In this document: positions 10,463-22,465 of the stretch, piece after piece
Numbering within the stretch: position 1 is the first letter of the stretch
How the letters are laid out: each line of letters begins with the position of its first letter
Origin: Cryptococcus deneoformans JEC21
Lineage: Eukaryota; Basidiomycota; Tremellomycetes; Tremellales; Cryptococcaceae
Assembly: GCF_000091045.1 (NCBI RefSeq)
Contig: NC_006686.1
Span: 530,001-582,500, forward strand
DNA length: 52,500 bases
Reading direction: 5' to 3'
Made by a program: the position numbers and the translations under genes
Notes under the pieces: generated by a model
The model's database searches: none
What the model saw: the letters and a program-made list of their open reading frames with translations, nothing else
Told to the model about the DNA's origin: nothing

Positions 10463-13400
10463 TTACTCTGATGGATGTGAGGGAAAGTAGTAAGGGACAC
10501 TACCACCTGGAGGAAGCCATGAGAAGTCTGGCTGCCTTTCTCCTTCTGTTCCAATCTCAGGGAAAGGTAAAGGTAAAGAACCTAACCCAAATGCTGCGTC
10601 CACCGGGGAAAACATGGACGCTATGGCGTCCGCTGCGGCGTCTCCAGACATGACATTCGTTGGTGACCTGACTTGAGAACGACAGCCATCTTTTTCATTG
10701 GAATGCTTGTCACGAAGCCTGAGGGGCCGATGCCAGGCGTACAGGTTGTGCCGAGGGTGGCCGGGAGTTGCCGCTGTAGGCAAAGAGATGTCAACCCGGC
10801 AAACTGCGATTGTATCGAGTCAGTAAAAGAGTCAGACAAGTAAAGTGGTATGCAGTGACCAACCTCGGCATGTTTCCTCCAAGACTTCAGCAGAGCCAAG
10901 TGAGATGGGGAATACGTCCGAGAAATGACGGAGAAGTACAATCGCTGCTCTCACTGCCCGGGTCGCCTCTTCTTCCTGCTCGGCTTTGCAATCTGCGCGG
11001 GCTGATAACAGACTGGCTAGTAGAAACCGACCAGCCATCAATATACGATATGCCAGGACTAAACAAATGTCAGCATGGTATTTGAAATGATATGTACTCA
11101 CGAATATCACATTTGCCGAGCATTTTGGCAGAGCCCATCTTTACTGCTGATGCTAGCGTGTGTTTTCCTGCTTCGAGAATAGCATCACGTGCAGACTCCA
11201 GACGAGTCGTTGACGTGTTTTCCCGGGTCTTGGCAAGTGTCGCAAGCTGCAGTTTGCGGCCCGCTATAAGCATTTCTATGGTCTGCTCGATTACAGCAAT
11301 CTGTTCGTATTCGACGCTGTACATCGGCGAAGCGAGGCGACCAGCGATCGAGCGGTCTGACATTGCTGGCGGGAGGGCCCTGCGTTACATTAGCATCCTT
11401 GTGTGCTTCATCAAATACAGTTGTTAAACGCACTCTCGCCATTCATTCAGCAGCCGCATTGAATCATCTAGAGCCTTCATATCTTCGACTTCTGGGCGCA
11501 TGCTCCTTGCCCATCTGTTGAGCATTTCGCAGTTATCAAATTCGGGATGATGGGTGCACGAGGTCAACGTTTTTTCAAGTACCACTGACAACAGGATTTG
11601 CTGGATGAAGATTGCGCTCAGCTTCTCATCTTGATTTTCGGGGAGCTCAGCAAAAGCCGATTGCGTCTCTTCAAACACTTCGGGCAATGAGACGTCGTAG
11701 TCCCAAATGCGTAGGAGTGGTGGTTTACCACAAATGGCGGCCAGTTGTTTATCCCAGCTATAGCATGCCCATGCAGTACGCTGCTTTCTATTAGTTCTTG
11801 GAACTGCGAGCATACTACTGGACCCACTGTTCGCGTTTCCTTCTCCAGCGAATCGCCAAGCGCAATATCTGAGATTTCTCTTATCGAGTAATTCAGCTGA
11901 CGTTTCTTTCTCGCGAACGGGCAAATGCATACCGATGTAGTCCACCATCGAGCAGTCGAGCTGCTGCCTCTGCAAAAAGACCTTGTGCAACCTGGTGGGG
12001 TACATTATCAACACAATGGTATTGTGCCGCGAAAAACAGGCTCTGGATTGCTTGAATCACGTTATCCTCTGTCGAAGCTTGTGCACGCAATTGCCTGAAA
12101 AGCTCAAAATATTGGAACCCTGCACTGGCTGAGATATCTAAAATCAAGAGCCAGTTTAGTCAGCCAAATTAGTTGTTATAAATTCATCTGTAGCTCACCC
12201 GGTTCAGCTAGCACTCTTGGGTCATTCGTGTAGCGGGTCGCCAACATGCACATAGATACCACTAACGCCGCAAAGGAATAGCTGGTCCACTTATAGAAAT
12301 CCTAGGCACGGCTATCAGATTCTTGGGCCTTTGATGGAAAAGAGGTGGCTACGTGTACTTACTGCAAAGAATGACTGGATGTGGATAATAGGCCAAACAG
12401 GATGAACAACTGCGAACTAATTCGTGTCAGGGACGTTGACCGCTTCTTACCTACATAAGTCTGAACAAGAGAGGCCATCAAATCAGGTGGTACTATCCAA
12501 ATTTAGCTTTGTAAGTCCCAGAGGCAGATGGTGGCTCACTGATCTCCGAAATCCTTGCGAAAATGTCTTCTCCGCCTTGTTCCGAGGCGTGATCCCTTCC
12601 AGGAAAGTATTCCGGCTCGTCTCGTTCTTGACGACGAAGGAAAGACTCCCTACCGCTCTTTGAGGATCCCTCTCCGTCCTCTAGTAATGAAGAGAGCCAT
12701 GACCAATTTGGTTCACCCATGGGACTTTGCGCGTCGTTGACGGGATCAGGTATTTTCTGCAGCATACGTCGGGTGGCTTCGCTACAGGTGATGTTATTGA
12801 CTGTTATAGCTAGCTAACTGGTAGATCCTCCTCACAGGACTGGAAGGCCCGAAGTAGAGCCGGCGAAACGGGTCATTCCTTCTTGCGACAAGAAGAAGTG
12901 CGCCGTATCGAGGTGATCAAGGACATTTGACGTTTCTGTAATAGGGAAAGATCAGGCGAATATGGAAATTTCGGACTCTTTACTCACTGGAGTTGCCAGT
13001 TGCTCCTATCTTATCTGTTTCCTCAGAGTCTCTTCTCCGTTTGCGTCCTTTGTTGTTAGATCGATGTTCTCTGTTGGAAGGTGACCCTTCTTTCTCAATG
13101 AAAGCTTCATGATGGTTGCTGAGACTCCAAGGTCAGATCACGTCTAAATTATGTTCGATACCCACCGCGTGTCCGAAAAGCTTGTTCGAGAAGCTCGCCG
13201 TCTGCTTACACCAGTCGCTCTGCTCATTCCCGAAGTACAGGTAACACCAGCTGCCGCACATTTTCCACATGGGTGTTCATTATCGCACTGCGGGGATTAA
13301 TGCCTGCTAAATATCACATTACTAACCTTTATTTTCCTGTGTCTGTCGGCCCCGTTAGTTTGCAATAGTGTACGATAGATATCACCCACCGGCAACGATC

Positions 13401-13535
13401 ACAAGCGCGGGCAAATCGGACGCGGAGGTCAACCCCAGCAGCTTCTGTTTGCGGTTGCGCCGAATGTGCTCCTGGGGCGTCTGGGACTGCGCCAGGACTG
13501 ATTGAATTTTGTGAATGGGTTGAAGTGACGGACAT
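10463..13535 (-). CDS. Zn(II)2Cys6 transcription factor with fungal-specific TF domain
   Basis: Binuclear zinc-cluster regulator, first gene of the putative catabolic cluster. Fifteen exons (13535-13390, 13342-13327, 13287-13166, 13118-12988, 12935-12836, 12781-12540, 12492-12455, 12416-12363, 12301-12199, 12137-11933, 11879-11828, 11783-11434, 11379-11102, 11058-10864, 10803-10463) join to 790 residues in one frame. The cluster begins near residue 45: CDRCRHRKIKC then DNEHPCGKCAAAGVTC, spacing C-x2-C-x6-C-x5-C-x2-C-x6-C. It is followed by a basic stretch (NNKGRKRRR). The Fungal_trans domain covers roughly residues 255-470, with HPVWPIIHIQSFF, DNVIQAIQSLFFAAQYH, LLDGGLHR and the motif AWACYSWDKQLAAICGKPP. 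The zinc cluster is spread over three exons; the middle one is 16 bp and supplies the residues that restore six-residue spacing. Its next neighbour on the same strand is an amino-acid transporter, which suggests a pathway-specific regulator, though targets are inferred. Confidence 0.9.
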
Positions 13536-14434
13536 GTTCGATGCAGCGTTGATAGTCTGTAGAAGATCGCATCCAGCGACTTATTATCGGAATGAGTGAA
13601 TGGACTCCGAGTTCGTGCCGATCTCCCCTTACTTAATTAATTAACAGGGGTCCTTTAAGTCAGGTGATAAGCAAACGTCACGTGACTTTGCAGCCATCCC
13701 CCAAACTCCCATCTGCGCGTACCTTCCTCTTAAATTGCTGCCGACGAATGTTTGTTTGGGGGCAGGTTTTATCCGTGAATTCGTGCAGTTTGTATTATAG
13801 CCTTCGGTCATAGATCAATTAGGTGCGCCGGGAGGGAGATCCGGTGTGGAGGTTGAAAAGAAGAGATAGAGAATGGACGGAATTGTTCGAAAAGGGTGTG
13901 GTGCCTACAGTGGACAGTGTAGACATATATATATAGAAGCATGGAGATGTTGTGAGAAGAGGAGATCCCGGACGGAGAGATGGATGTCTTTGTAACCTCG
14001 TACATCTTGTACGTCCTTTCTCGTTCTAGGTTACTGATCAATACATCCAGTCTAATTTAGATAGTCTGGTCTATCGTTACAACTTCTGGCGGCCATAATC
14101 TCACTCAGAGTACACCTGGTTCTTTTTGGAGGGGTTTACGTGACTGGAAGGTATTACTGGAATAAGTACAGACATCATCTTATTTACACGAAGTACGATT
14201 ATACAACTTGGAATCAATTTAGTGATAGGACCAAGGAGTTTGCATACAACCGAGCGAGTACCTTTTTATCCAAACAACGCTCCTAAGTTACATCATATAC
14301 AGCCATACGTATGGGAGACACAAATTGAAAGTTAAGGGGAATGAAATGCTAATTTGAAATGCTGGTAAAAGAGGGCAAAATACCAATTCCAATAATCACA
14401 CGGTAGGACATTTGCTATACTCAACTTCTCATGG
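13536..14434. promoter_or_regulatory. regulatory region upstream of the Zn2Cys6 gene
   Basis: Lies between the transcription factor start and the 3' end of the transporter, both on the minus strand. It contains TTAATTAATTAA at 13633-13644 and the 10 bp palindrome GTCACGTGAC (E-box CACGTG) at 13677-13686. No coding exon is supported. Confidence 0.4.
13677..13686. promoter_or_regulatory. E-box palindrome GTCACGTGAC
   Basis: A perfect 10 bp palindrome about 140 bp upstream of the Zn2Cys6 start codon. CACGTG is the core bound by bHLH factors such as Cbf1; whether it is used here is inference. Confidence 0.4.
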
Positions 14435-16443
14435 CTATCCCGAGTTATCATCACAAGAGAAGGGCTTTGAGGTGGCGTTAGACGCCACGTCGTCTCGTAT
14501 GGTGACGGCTGCGGCATACGTCCCGGCTACCATGGCAAATATCGAGAGGAGCATAATAATGACGTTGAATGCTTGAATTGATCGCTGTTTCCAGGTATGC
14601 TGGCTAGGATACTTGTCGGCGCAGTAATAGACATCCCAGATATACATCATACACTCAAAGATGCTGAATGGAATTAGCTAGAGGCCCCCAGGTGCTAGAA
14701 AGCGAAACCGCTTACATCGCATTGGGAGTCGCAAAGAGTGCCCCAATGAGTCCGATGAGGTCGTTGAAAATTGGAATACCTTCGGCGATTACAAATGAGA
14801 CGGTACAATTAAATACGACACAGGAACTGAACGTCTTCATTAGTTTTGTACGATACTATTTGTCGTTACTTGTTGAATATATTCACTCACATCCAAATAA
14901 CTCGATGCTGGATAGTGTTCGCACTCAAATGCTTGCTGTTCCTCATCAAGCGAACAAAAACTGGGATCGAAATGAGCCTAGAGATCTGTTGCGATGTTGA
15001 GACAATGCTTACTGTATTTGGCGGGGAGGTGTGTATTCAGGACGCATCCGACCACAAGGCCAGGAAATGCGAGACCGTAACACACCTTCTTCATAAGAAT
15101 ACCTGCCGATCCTAGAGCTGGAGAAGTAATATATTGGCCACAGTAATGGTAAACAACGCAGCCAATAATCTTTTAGTACGGTGAGCCAGTTTCTAAAGAT
15201 TGTCAAGCTGAGAACGTACAAGATATGCCGCCGTTACGAAGGTCTGACAGGAGATGAGAGCTTTGTTAAAATCTCTGGGATTTTTCATTTCAGCAACGAT
15301 ATTGAAGAAGTTGGGGGCACCGGCGAAGGAGAAAATGATGTTGGATAGGGCACCAATAGCAGCAGAAAAGGAGGGATTGCCAACAAGAACGATATCGGGA
15401 GACCAATCACCGGTGGCAGGAGCTGCACTGGGACGATCTTGAACGCTTACAGCAATGGCAAGGGCGATAACGGACGACATAATACCAACAAGGCCTATCC
15501 ATCCAATCCAGGAAATTCTGTCGAGTGTTTGAATGGAAGATACAAGGATGTTGATGATGGCCGCGGCAACGACGAAGACGATAGTGCAAGTCCCATGACC
15601 TGACATTGCGTTTAGAGCTACAGATATACTGAGGAGGCCGGCCCCAGCGACAGCAGTAAGTTGAATCTTGGCATAAAAATAAGCCTTAATTCCTTCTCAC
15701 TCTTCCTCGTCAAAATATTAGACGTAATGATACTTACCCAGTAGACAGCGCCAAACACTTCTCGTCCAATAGGTCCCCACATGATATAGCCAACACTATG
15801 AGCTCAATGTCAGCCATTGCGAAGTAAAGGGTGTAAAACAGTGAGAATGTTGGTTCTTGAAAAGAGAAGACGTGTACTTACTCTGCCAGAGTATAAACTT
15901 CGGGATGATTCTGCTTGAACACGCCTACAACGTAATCCGCCCCTAATTATGGATCAGTCAATGAAGAGGGGAGGAGATGGATGAAGAAATGATTGAGATA
16001 TACAAGTGGTGGCAACAGCAACAGCGAATATGATAAGAATAGCAGGGATAAGACCAAAAGTATGCAGGACAGCTGGCTAAAAATGTTTGGGGCAATTAGG
16101 TCTATGTGACACCGTTGGACGAGATGAAGTCAGCCTACAATAGCAAGGACGCCTAGTCCTATTTGGACTTTGATCATGAGAACACTGGCTCTTATCCTAC
16201 TCAGTGGTCAGCTCATTTGTTGACATCTGCAAATCAAACCGCCCATGTAGAGCATACTTACCAGCCAAGACTTCGATAGTTAGGTGCAGATTCATCGAGA
16301 GTACCCCAAACACCATCTACTACCTGTACCTGCTCCGGCTCAAGAGCGGTGACTACTCTTGAAAGGCTGACATTCTTGTCGGTACTCGTGTTGTCATCCA
16401 TATTAACATCGGATGCTTTGGTGGTGTACGGATCTTGCGACAT
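14435..16443 (-). CDS. AAAP-family amino-acid transporter (Mtr-like)
   Basis: Integral-membrane amino-acid/proton symporter of the amino-acid/auxin permease family (Aa_trans domain), probably plasma membrane. Ten exons (16443-16262, 16196-16139, 16076-16004, 15942-15882, 15795-15738, 15666-15220, 15169-15013, 14960-14891, 14826-14716, 14663-14435) give 481 residues. A hydrophilic N terminus of about 60 residues precedes RASVLMIKVQIGLGVLAI, the canonical first helix with its Gly-rich unwound turn. Later markers are GYIMWGPIGREVFG, the conserved IGALSNIIFSFAGAPNFF block, EMKNPRDFNKAL, CGQYITSPALGSAG and HLPAKYIFVRL. About 11 transmembrane segments are expected from hydrophobicity. The 14826 acceptor choice is slightly uncertain because an alternative changes only one or two residues. 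Position between the regulator and semialdehyde dehydrogenase fits a role in substrate uptake; substrate specificity is unknown. Confidence 0.9.
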
Positions 16444-17634
16444 TGTTGATTGTTTAATTGATTTGTCTGTGATTGAAAAGGAGATGGAAGGGGGAGTAAT
16501 TCTCTCATATATTGGTCAATCAACTTGCTGTGGAGCAGTTGGTTTATCTTCAGCAGTGAAGTATGTATCATTCTTTTCCAGCGCTTTTACCTTCAGAGCG
16601 GTGGTAAATCGGGATCGCTAGCCGCGGTCAGCTGAGCCCAATCTACAATTTCACCAGTCAGTCTTTGACGAATAGAACGAGTAAATGTGCATATACAGAC
16701 ACCCCATACGCTTGAAGAGAACTCAAGGAACGATAGAGATTTGATAACAGAAACGGAAACACCGTGAAACGCTTCGCTGACGCTAATAAACGGAGGTAGA
16801 ATGGCGGGCCCGCGACGAAAGCATCCCCGACGAAACGGCGCGGCATGTCCGTTTCCGCCGTTGTTGTTCTTCACCATAACAGTAGTAGAGTTATCAATTA
16901 CTTCCGTAAGTTTATTAGCCGGGAAGTACATTACTGTCACAAGTAACGCTCAGCTCGTTGCCCCCCATGCAGCATCGCAGCGAAAGAAATAACAAATCGT
17001 CGTTTGTCATTATCCTCCGTCTTTTGGCCACGGCACTACAGGAGGCAGTTTTAAATTAAATAAGGTGCCCAGCAGCCCGTCGTCGGCAGCACACACAAGG
17101 ACACAGTTATATAATAGCAAACTATACGATGATACTCTTAAGTTAAGGTGGTGGCGCAAGCAAAAATTACATGAAACAAGTCTATCTTGCATAAAATGGC
17201 GATAACATTAAGGTGGTGGTGGCGTAAGCGGAGCAAAAGGATATGTATCAAAAAAGTAAGTCTGTGGAACGTTCCATTAATTATAGTAGTCTTTTTCTGC
17301 TGTGAGGTGTCTATGCATGCATAAAGAAAAGAAAGAAACTATTACTTATATCATAGCTTTATCAAACAATGACTTGTTGATGGGAAAAGACGTAGTGTAT
17401 GGGCTAGAACATATCAAAGTAATGTCTCTTCTCGGCCCAAGAAAGAAAGGGAGAGGAACCAAAAAAGTTGACAGACTACTACAATTTTCTGGACTTTACC
17501 TCTGCCTGCCTTCCCATTTAAAACTTACTCATGCAAAAGTGTTTTTAAAACTTTTCGAACTTCATACATACACTTTCAAAGCCAAAATTTTATGCACAAC
17601 GCTAGACAGAGCACATATAATCCCAAAGAAATAA
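16444..17634. promoter_or_regulatory. 1.2 kb region: transporter promoter and dehydrogenase 3' flank
   Basis: The first few hundred bases upstream of the transporter start at 16443 should hold its promoter. A CGGAGG element lies near 16793. Near 17145-17245 an AAGGTGGTGG-x-GCGCAAGC-like element occurs twice with small changes. Open frames are short and not supported as genes. Confidence 0.35.
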
Positions 17635-19640
17635 TTAATGGTGAACGGGCATAGCAACAGCAGCCTTATCCTCTTTGGCATCTTCCCTCCATAAAGACGT
17701 GATCGTCTTGGTTTTCGTCCAGAAGTTGAGTCCCAAGGGGCCGTAGAGAGAGGCGTTTCCGAGGACACTGGCTTTGTTTCCGGACCAAGAGAACATAGGC
17801 AAAGGCACGGGCTTTTTTTTTATCAGCAGGAATTCCTTCGAGTTCATCACAAAATGAGGTAAGATACATACAATAGGAACGTTAACACCGACTTGACCAG
17901 CCTCAATTTTCTTCTCGAACTTCCTGGATGAAACAGCAGATTGAGTGAATATCGCGGCCCCGTTCCCGTAGGGATTACGGTTGACCAACTCAATCGCCTC
18001 ATCAAGGTCACGAGTTTTGACAACGACCAAAGCGGGCCCGAAAATCTCATTCCTTAAAATGCATTCAGTTCGTTGTTGAAAGTCGATTTTTCTGAATCGA
18101 ACTCACTTGTAACAGTCCATATCGGTTGTAGCTTCCAAAATCGTAGGGCCAACCCAGTTGCCGTTAGGATAGTCTTTAACTGTTGCCCCCCGACCATCAA
18201 GAACGATGTTTCCTCCCTGCTTTTCACAAGACTCAATGAGTTGCTCGATGCGCTCCCGAGCTTGAGGGGAAATAACAGGCCCCCTGCAGTCGTTAGCTTT
18301 TTCGTGTATGGCCCTAAAATAACACTCACAAGTCGGCAGCTTCGTCAAATCCATTGCCCATTTTCAAGGCATTAGCCTCTTCAACAAGCCCAGGAAGCCA
18401 GTCTGCATCCCCAACAGTAACCAGAACTGAGAGCGCCATGCATCTTTGACCCGCGGCTCCGAAAGCTGCTCCAGCGACAGCCTTCAAAGCACTCTTGTTG
18501 GCATCAGGGAGAATGATGGCATGGTCTAATGGGTCAGTTCTGACTACAATGGTTATCCACTCACTTTTAGCTCCCAATTGAGCTTGAACTCGCTTTCCAA
18601 GAGCACCGGCCCTGTCGTAGATGTGCTTGCCTGCCTTATCACCGCCAACGAAGGAAATAGCCTTGATTCGAGGCTCGTCACAAATGAAGTTGACCGCGTC
18701 AACGCCGCCGTGGAGGATATTGAGAACGCCAGAAGGAAGACCGGCCATTTCACATAACTCGGCAATTATGGCGGAAGCGCCCGGGTCGCGCTCACTGGGC
18801 TTGAGGATAAGAGTATTACCCGTAGCGATGGCCATCGCAACACTCCACCTATGGGAGTATTAGCTACAGCTGTCAAGCCGGAGAGGGCGGCAAGCACTGA
18901 CAAAGGTATCATAGCCGGGAAGTTGAAAGGACAGATGGCAGCTCCAACACCAAGTGGCTCGATCCTGGTTAAAGTGTCCATGTCTCGCGAAACCTCGATG
19001 TTTCTCCCCAACAGCTCAGTAGGAATGTTGGTCGCCATTTGGACCACTTGTAATCCCCTCGTAACATCACCCATGGCATCTGCGAAAGTCTTTCCTTGCT
19101 CCAATCTAATCATAAGTTAGCAGTTGAAAAACCTATTAAACTACGACTTACACAATGTTACGGGCGATATCCTTGTGGTACTTCCTGATCAAGCCTTGCA
19201 GGCTATGGAAAACATTTCAGATATGATGTCGTTAGAGCATCAGATGATTATGCCAGAGACTTACTCTAACATGATCCTTTGTCTGGTAAGCACACTTGAC
19301 TCGCTCCACTCGTAAAACTTGTTTTCAGCTACATCAACGATGCGCTTCATCTCCGCGGAAGTCGCATGAGGGACTTTCGAGATGAGGTGCTGTGTCGAAG
19401 GATCGTGAACTTCTGACCATTTGTCTGTCTTGCTTGATTCCCAGGAACCACCAATAAGAAGCTTCGCATCCCCTCCCAAAGTACTGGTGCCTTTCCACCT
19501 TCCATTGTCTTGGGCAGCATTAACTGATGGTGAGATGTCAGTAACGTGGTCGTCAATGAAAGTAATAACTCACTATCAGCGGCAAGCGTGGAGGCTGCAC
19601 GCTTGTTAAACAAGTTCCTGGTGAGTTGTCGAGATAGCAT
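17635..19640 (-). CDS. methylmalonate-semialdehyde dehydrogenase (CoA-acylating), mitochondrial
   Basis: ALDH6-type enzyme that converts malonate or methylmalonate semialdehyde plus CoA and NAD+ to acetyl-CoA or propionyl-CoA with release of CO2; acts in valine, beta-alanine and pyrimidine breakdown. Nine exons (19640-19574, 19523-19265, 19202-19152, 19105-18902, 18848-18565, 18525-18330, 18283-18107, 18052-17872, 17811-17635) give 531 residues. The N terminus MLSRQLTRNLFNKRAAS is a typical mitochondrial presequence. Family landmarks: PFNFPAMIPLWSVAMA, GNTLILKPSERDPG, SFVGGDKAGKHIY, GAKNH (Asn where other ALDHs have the general base Glu), GAAGQRCMAL with nucleophile Cys about residue 317, NEIFGPAL, and the terminal SLYGPLGLNFWTKTKT. 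Intron 8 ends in an A-run instead of a pyrimidine tract. It is head-to-head with the aminotransferase, whose products it could use. Confidence 0.95.
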
Positions 19641-20120
19641 ACTTTCTACTTGTGGCTGTGTATGACTTGTATGCGATTGAAGCTAGAAATGGGAAAGAGA
19701 TTTGAAGAATAACGAACGGGGATCTAAATACCGGATAATCGGTCATAACCGTATAAATGACCGTTTTCTTCGGCTAAAATATCGGCTAAGATAACGAGCG
19801 TCTTACTTGTCTCTTTCTTGTCTGCTTGGGAGATGCAGCGAGCGGGGAAATGCCGTGTGGCGGAATTTTGCCGAGACCTACTACTCCGCCGCCGCGCGCG
19901 CCTCCCATCCCTGCATTGTCGATCCTTCCGTCCGCTCTCTCGCTACTTTTCCGTCGGCTTGTCCGTCATCTCGCCAAAAGGAATCCTCGCCTATCATGCC
20001 CTTCAATCTTATGCAATCATCGACCAGTCAGTTCTCAAAAAGGCGACATCTTAACAACACTCATGGTATTTTCCTTCACATTACTCACATCGCGCTTTTA
20101 CTGCTGCAAGGATCGCAAAC
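19641..20120. promoter_or_regulatory. shared divergent promoter, MMSDH / aminotransferase
   Basis: A 480 bp gap between two start codons. Contains the paired CCG/CGG elements CCGGATAATCGG and CGGTCATAACCG around 19731-19751, a TATAAA about 19753, and CGGAATTTTGCCG near 19861. Spaced CGG triplets are the usual half-sites of Zn2Cys6 regulators; use by the cluster regulator is inference. Confidence 0.4.
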
Positions 20121-22018
20121 ATGTTAACCAGATCGCTTCACACCACTATTCGGATTTCCGGCAGAAGGCAATACGCTACCGCAATTGCAGCTGCTCGCTT
20201 GGTCCCAAGTCAGCCGCAAAAGCCTAATGTGGTGACAAACACTATCCCAGGACCGAAAGGGTGAGTTCGATAGGGCGAAGCAATTCACGAAGATCCTCAT
20301 TTATGTTGCCATAGGAAAGAGCTCTCTGCGGCTATTGGCAAATTCCAAGATCCTCGGGCTCATACCTTGGTAGCTGACTACAACAAGAGCTGTGGTAACT
20401 ACTTGGTTGATGCCGACGGCAATGTTCTGTTGGATATGTTCGCTCAAATTGGTAAGTTTCGCAGTTCATGCCAATATGCTAACCTCTAGCCTCCATTGCC
20501 ATTGGTTATAACCACCCGGATTTGATCAAACTCGCCAAAACGGATAAGTTTGCATCTGCTGCCATGTCCCGCCCCGCTCTCGGATCTTACCCTCCTGTTG
20601 ATTGGGCCGATACGGTCAATGAAGGAATACTGAAGGTTGCACCCAAGGGCTTGAACCAGGTTTTCACCACACAGTAAGTTATAAAGCGTGATCCACAGGC
20701 TAACGTTCTAGGGATGGATCTTCGGCGACTGAAGGCGCTCTTAAGGCTTCCTTCCTGTCGTACCAAGCCAAGCGAAGAGGGAATAGACCCTTTTCGGATG
20801 AAGAGATTGAGAGCGTTTTGGAAAATCAATCCGTAGGTCATTCATTCAGCTGTTCAATCAAATGCTATGTCTAATGAAAGACACCCAGCCTGGCTCTCCG
20901 GAGCTGAGTGTGCTTAGTTTCAAAGGTGGATTCCACGGCCGAAACTTGGGGTCTCTCAGTTTGACCCGAAGCAAGCCCATTCACAAGGTAAGCTTGTCGA
21001 GTGTACTCCAATCGCTTATTTGACTTTGAATTAGCTTGACATGCCTGCCTTCGAATGGCCAGCATGTCAATTTCCCGACATTAAGTACCCTCTAGCAGAG
21101 AACACTGAACACAATCAAAAGGCTGAAGCAGCAGCTTTGGCTCACGTGGAGGAGACAATTCGAGTCTGGTCTAACAAGAAACCGATTGTGGCAATGATTA
21201 TTGAGCCCATCCAGTCAGAAGGCGGTGATCGTCATGCCTCTGCCGACTACTTCCGAAAGCTTCGTCAGATCGCCAAGAAACATGACATCTACTTCATTGT
21301 GGATGAGGTCCAAACTGGGGTAGGAGCCACCGGCTCATTCTGGGCGCACGACAAATGGGAACTTGAGGAGCCTGCGGACTTTGTGACCTTCAGTAAGAAG
21401 ACCCAGGCCTCTGGCTTTTACCATAACTTGTCTACCCGAGCACCTTTTGCCTATCAGGCTTACAACACGTGGATGGTGAGTAAGAAAACATTGAGGCTGG
21501 GCTAACAATTTAGGGTGATCCTATTCGAGCCCTTCAAGCGCGAGAGATGTTCAAGGTGATCGAGCGAGATGGTCTCATTGAGAATGTTGCTCGTGTGGGA
21601 GATTATATCTACAAGAACCTGGAGCATTACGAAGCTAGTGGGAACATCCTCAACCTTCGAGGTAAAGGGTAAATCATCGCATTTGTACTTTTCCTGTCAA
21701 CTTCTGACGCTAACGTCGTCTTTTAGGCAAGGCACCTTCATCGCTTTTGACCTGCCATCACCAAAGGAGCGTGACCAGTGAGCTTAACGAATGATGTTGT
21801 GAAGGCTACAGCATTGATTATTGTAGATTCATTTCCCAAATGCGTCTTCAAGGAGTAAATCTTGGTGCTTGCGGTTCGCAATCTGTGAGATTAAGGCCTA
21901 TGCTGTAAGTAATCAGCTTAGTGTATTAAGTATTGTCGTTTGCTGATCAACAAAAAGGGTGTTTGAGCAATCTCACGCCGACCTCTTCCTTGAAAAGCTG
22001 AGAAACGTCTTAAAATAG
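20121..22018 (+). CDS. GABA-type (class III) aminotransferase, mitochondrial
   Basis: PLP-dependent omega-aminotransferase of the 4-aminobutyrate aminotransferase family; transfers the terminal amino group of GABA or beta-alanine to 2-oxoglutarate, producing a semialdehyde. Ten exons (20121-20260, 20315-20451, 20490-20673, 20712-20832, 20889-20987, 21035-21475, 21514-21668, 21727-21777, 21827-21904, 21958-22018) give 488 residues. A presequence-like start (MLTRSLHTTIRISGRRQYA) predicts mitochondria. Landmarks: GNYLVDADGNVLLDMFAQI, SIAIGYNHPDL, GSSATEGALKA for phosphate binding, SFKGGFHGRNLG, IIEPIQSEGGD, FIVDEVQTGVGATG, and TFSKKTQASGFYH with the PLP lysine about residue 348. All catalytic residues look intact, and the enzyme closely follows fungal and animal GABA transaminases. 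Pairing with MMSDH favours beta-alanine or a related beta-amino acid as one substrate, but GABA is equally possible. UGA1 is the yeast counterpart; orthology is not proven. Confidence 0.93.
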
Positions 22019-22085
22019 TCATCTTTTTCAAATCTTATTCATTTTCTGGATATGCGCAATGCATCAGTTTTTGGCTTGAAACTTC

Positions 22086-22163
22086 AGATTACCTTGATAT
22101 CTTGTCGGGCTACCTTGTTATCTTGTCGGAACGCACAGCAACTGACAGCGTCAGATAACATGT
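22086..22163 (+). repeat. 78 bp direct repeat, copy 1
   Basis: Identical over 78 bases to 22315-22392, starting AGATTACCTTG and ending GATAACATGT. Each copy also contains an internal tandem of about 21 bp (CTTGATATCTTGTCGGG then CTTGTTATCTTGTCGGA). It lies just downstream of the aminotransferase stop, so it may be in that gene's 3' UTR. Confidence 0.95.
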
Positions 22164-22258
22164 ACTCATTCATTCTGCGTTCGGCGCCCTCTCTTCATAG
22201 GAAAGACGAGATATGACTAACTGACGGTATATCGTGCAATTGAGTTGTAATATAAATA

Positions 22259-22314
22259 TAAGAAAGAAAAGAAAAGAAAAGAAAAGAAAAGAAAAGAAAA
22301 GATTAGAAAAGATT
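22259..22314 (+). repeat. AAAAG pentanucleotide microsatellite
   Basis: About ten units of GAAAA, the last ones changed to GATTA, lie directly before the second copy of the 78 bp repeat. The pure purine strand could adopt unusual structure and probably mutated by slippage. Confidence 0.9.
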
Positions 22315-22392
22315 AGATTACCTTGATATCTTGTCGGGCTACCTTGTTATCTTGTCGGAACGCACAGCAACTGACAGCGTCAGATAACATGT
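22315..22392 (+). repeat. 78 bp direct repeat, copy 2
   Basis: Second identical copy, offset 229 bases from the first and ending about 75 bp from the RidA stop codon. Perfect identity suggests a recent duplication or gene-conversion event. Confidence 0.95.
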
Positions 22393-22465
22393 CTGCATGA
22401 ATCTGAATGACTATGCATGTATGCTATATGTCTTCTTTACAATCACATGTTACTACATTTGAGCT

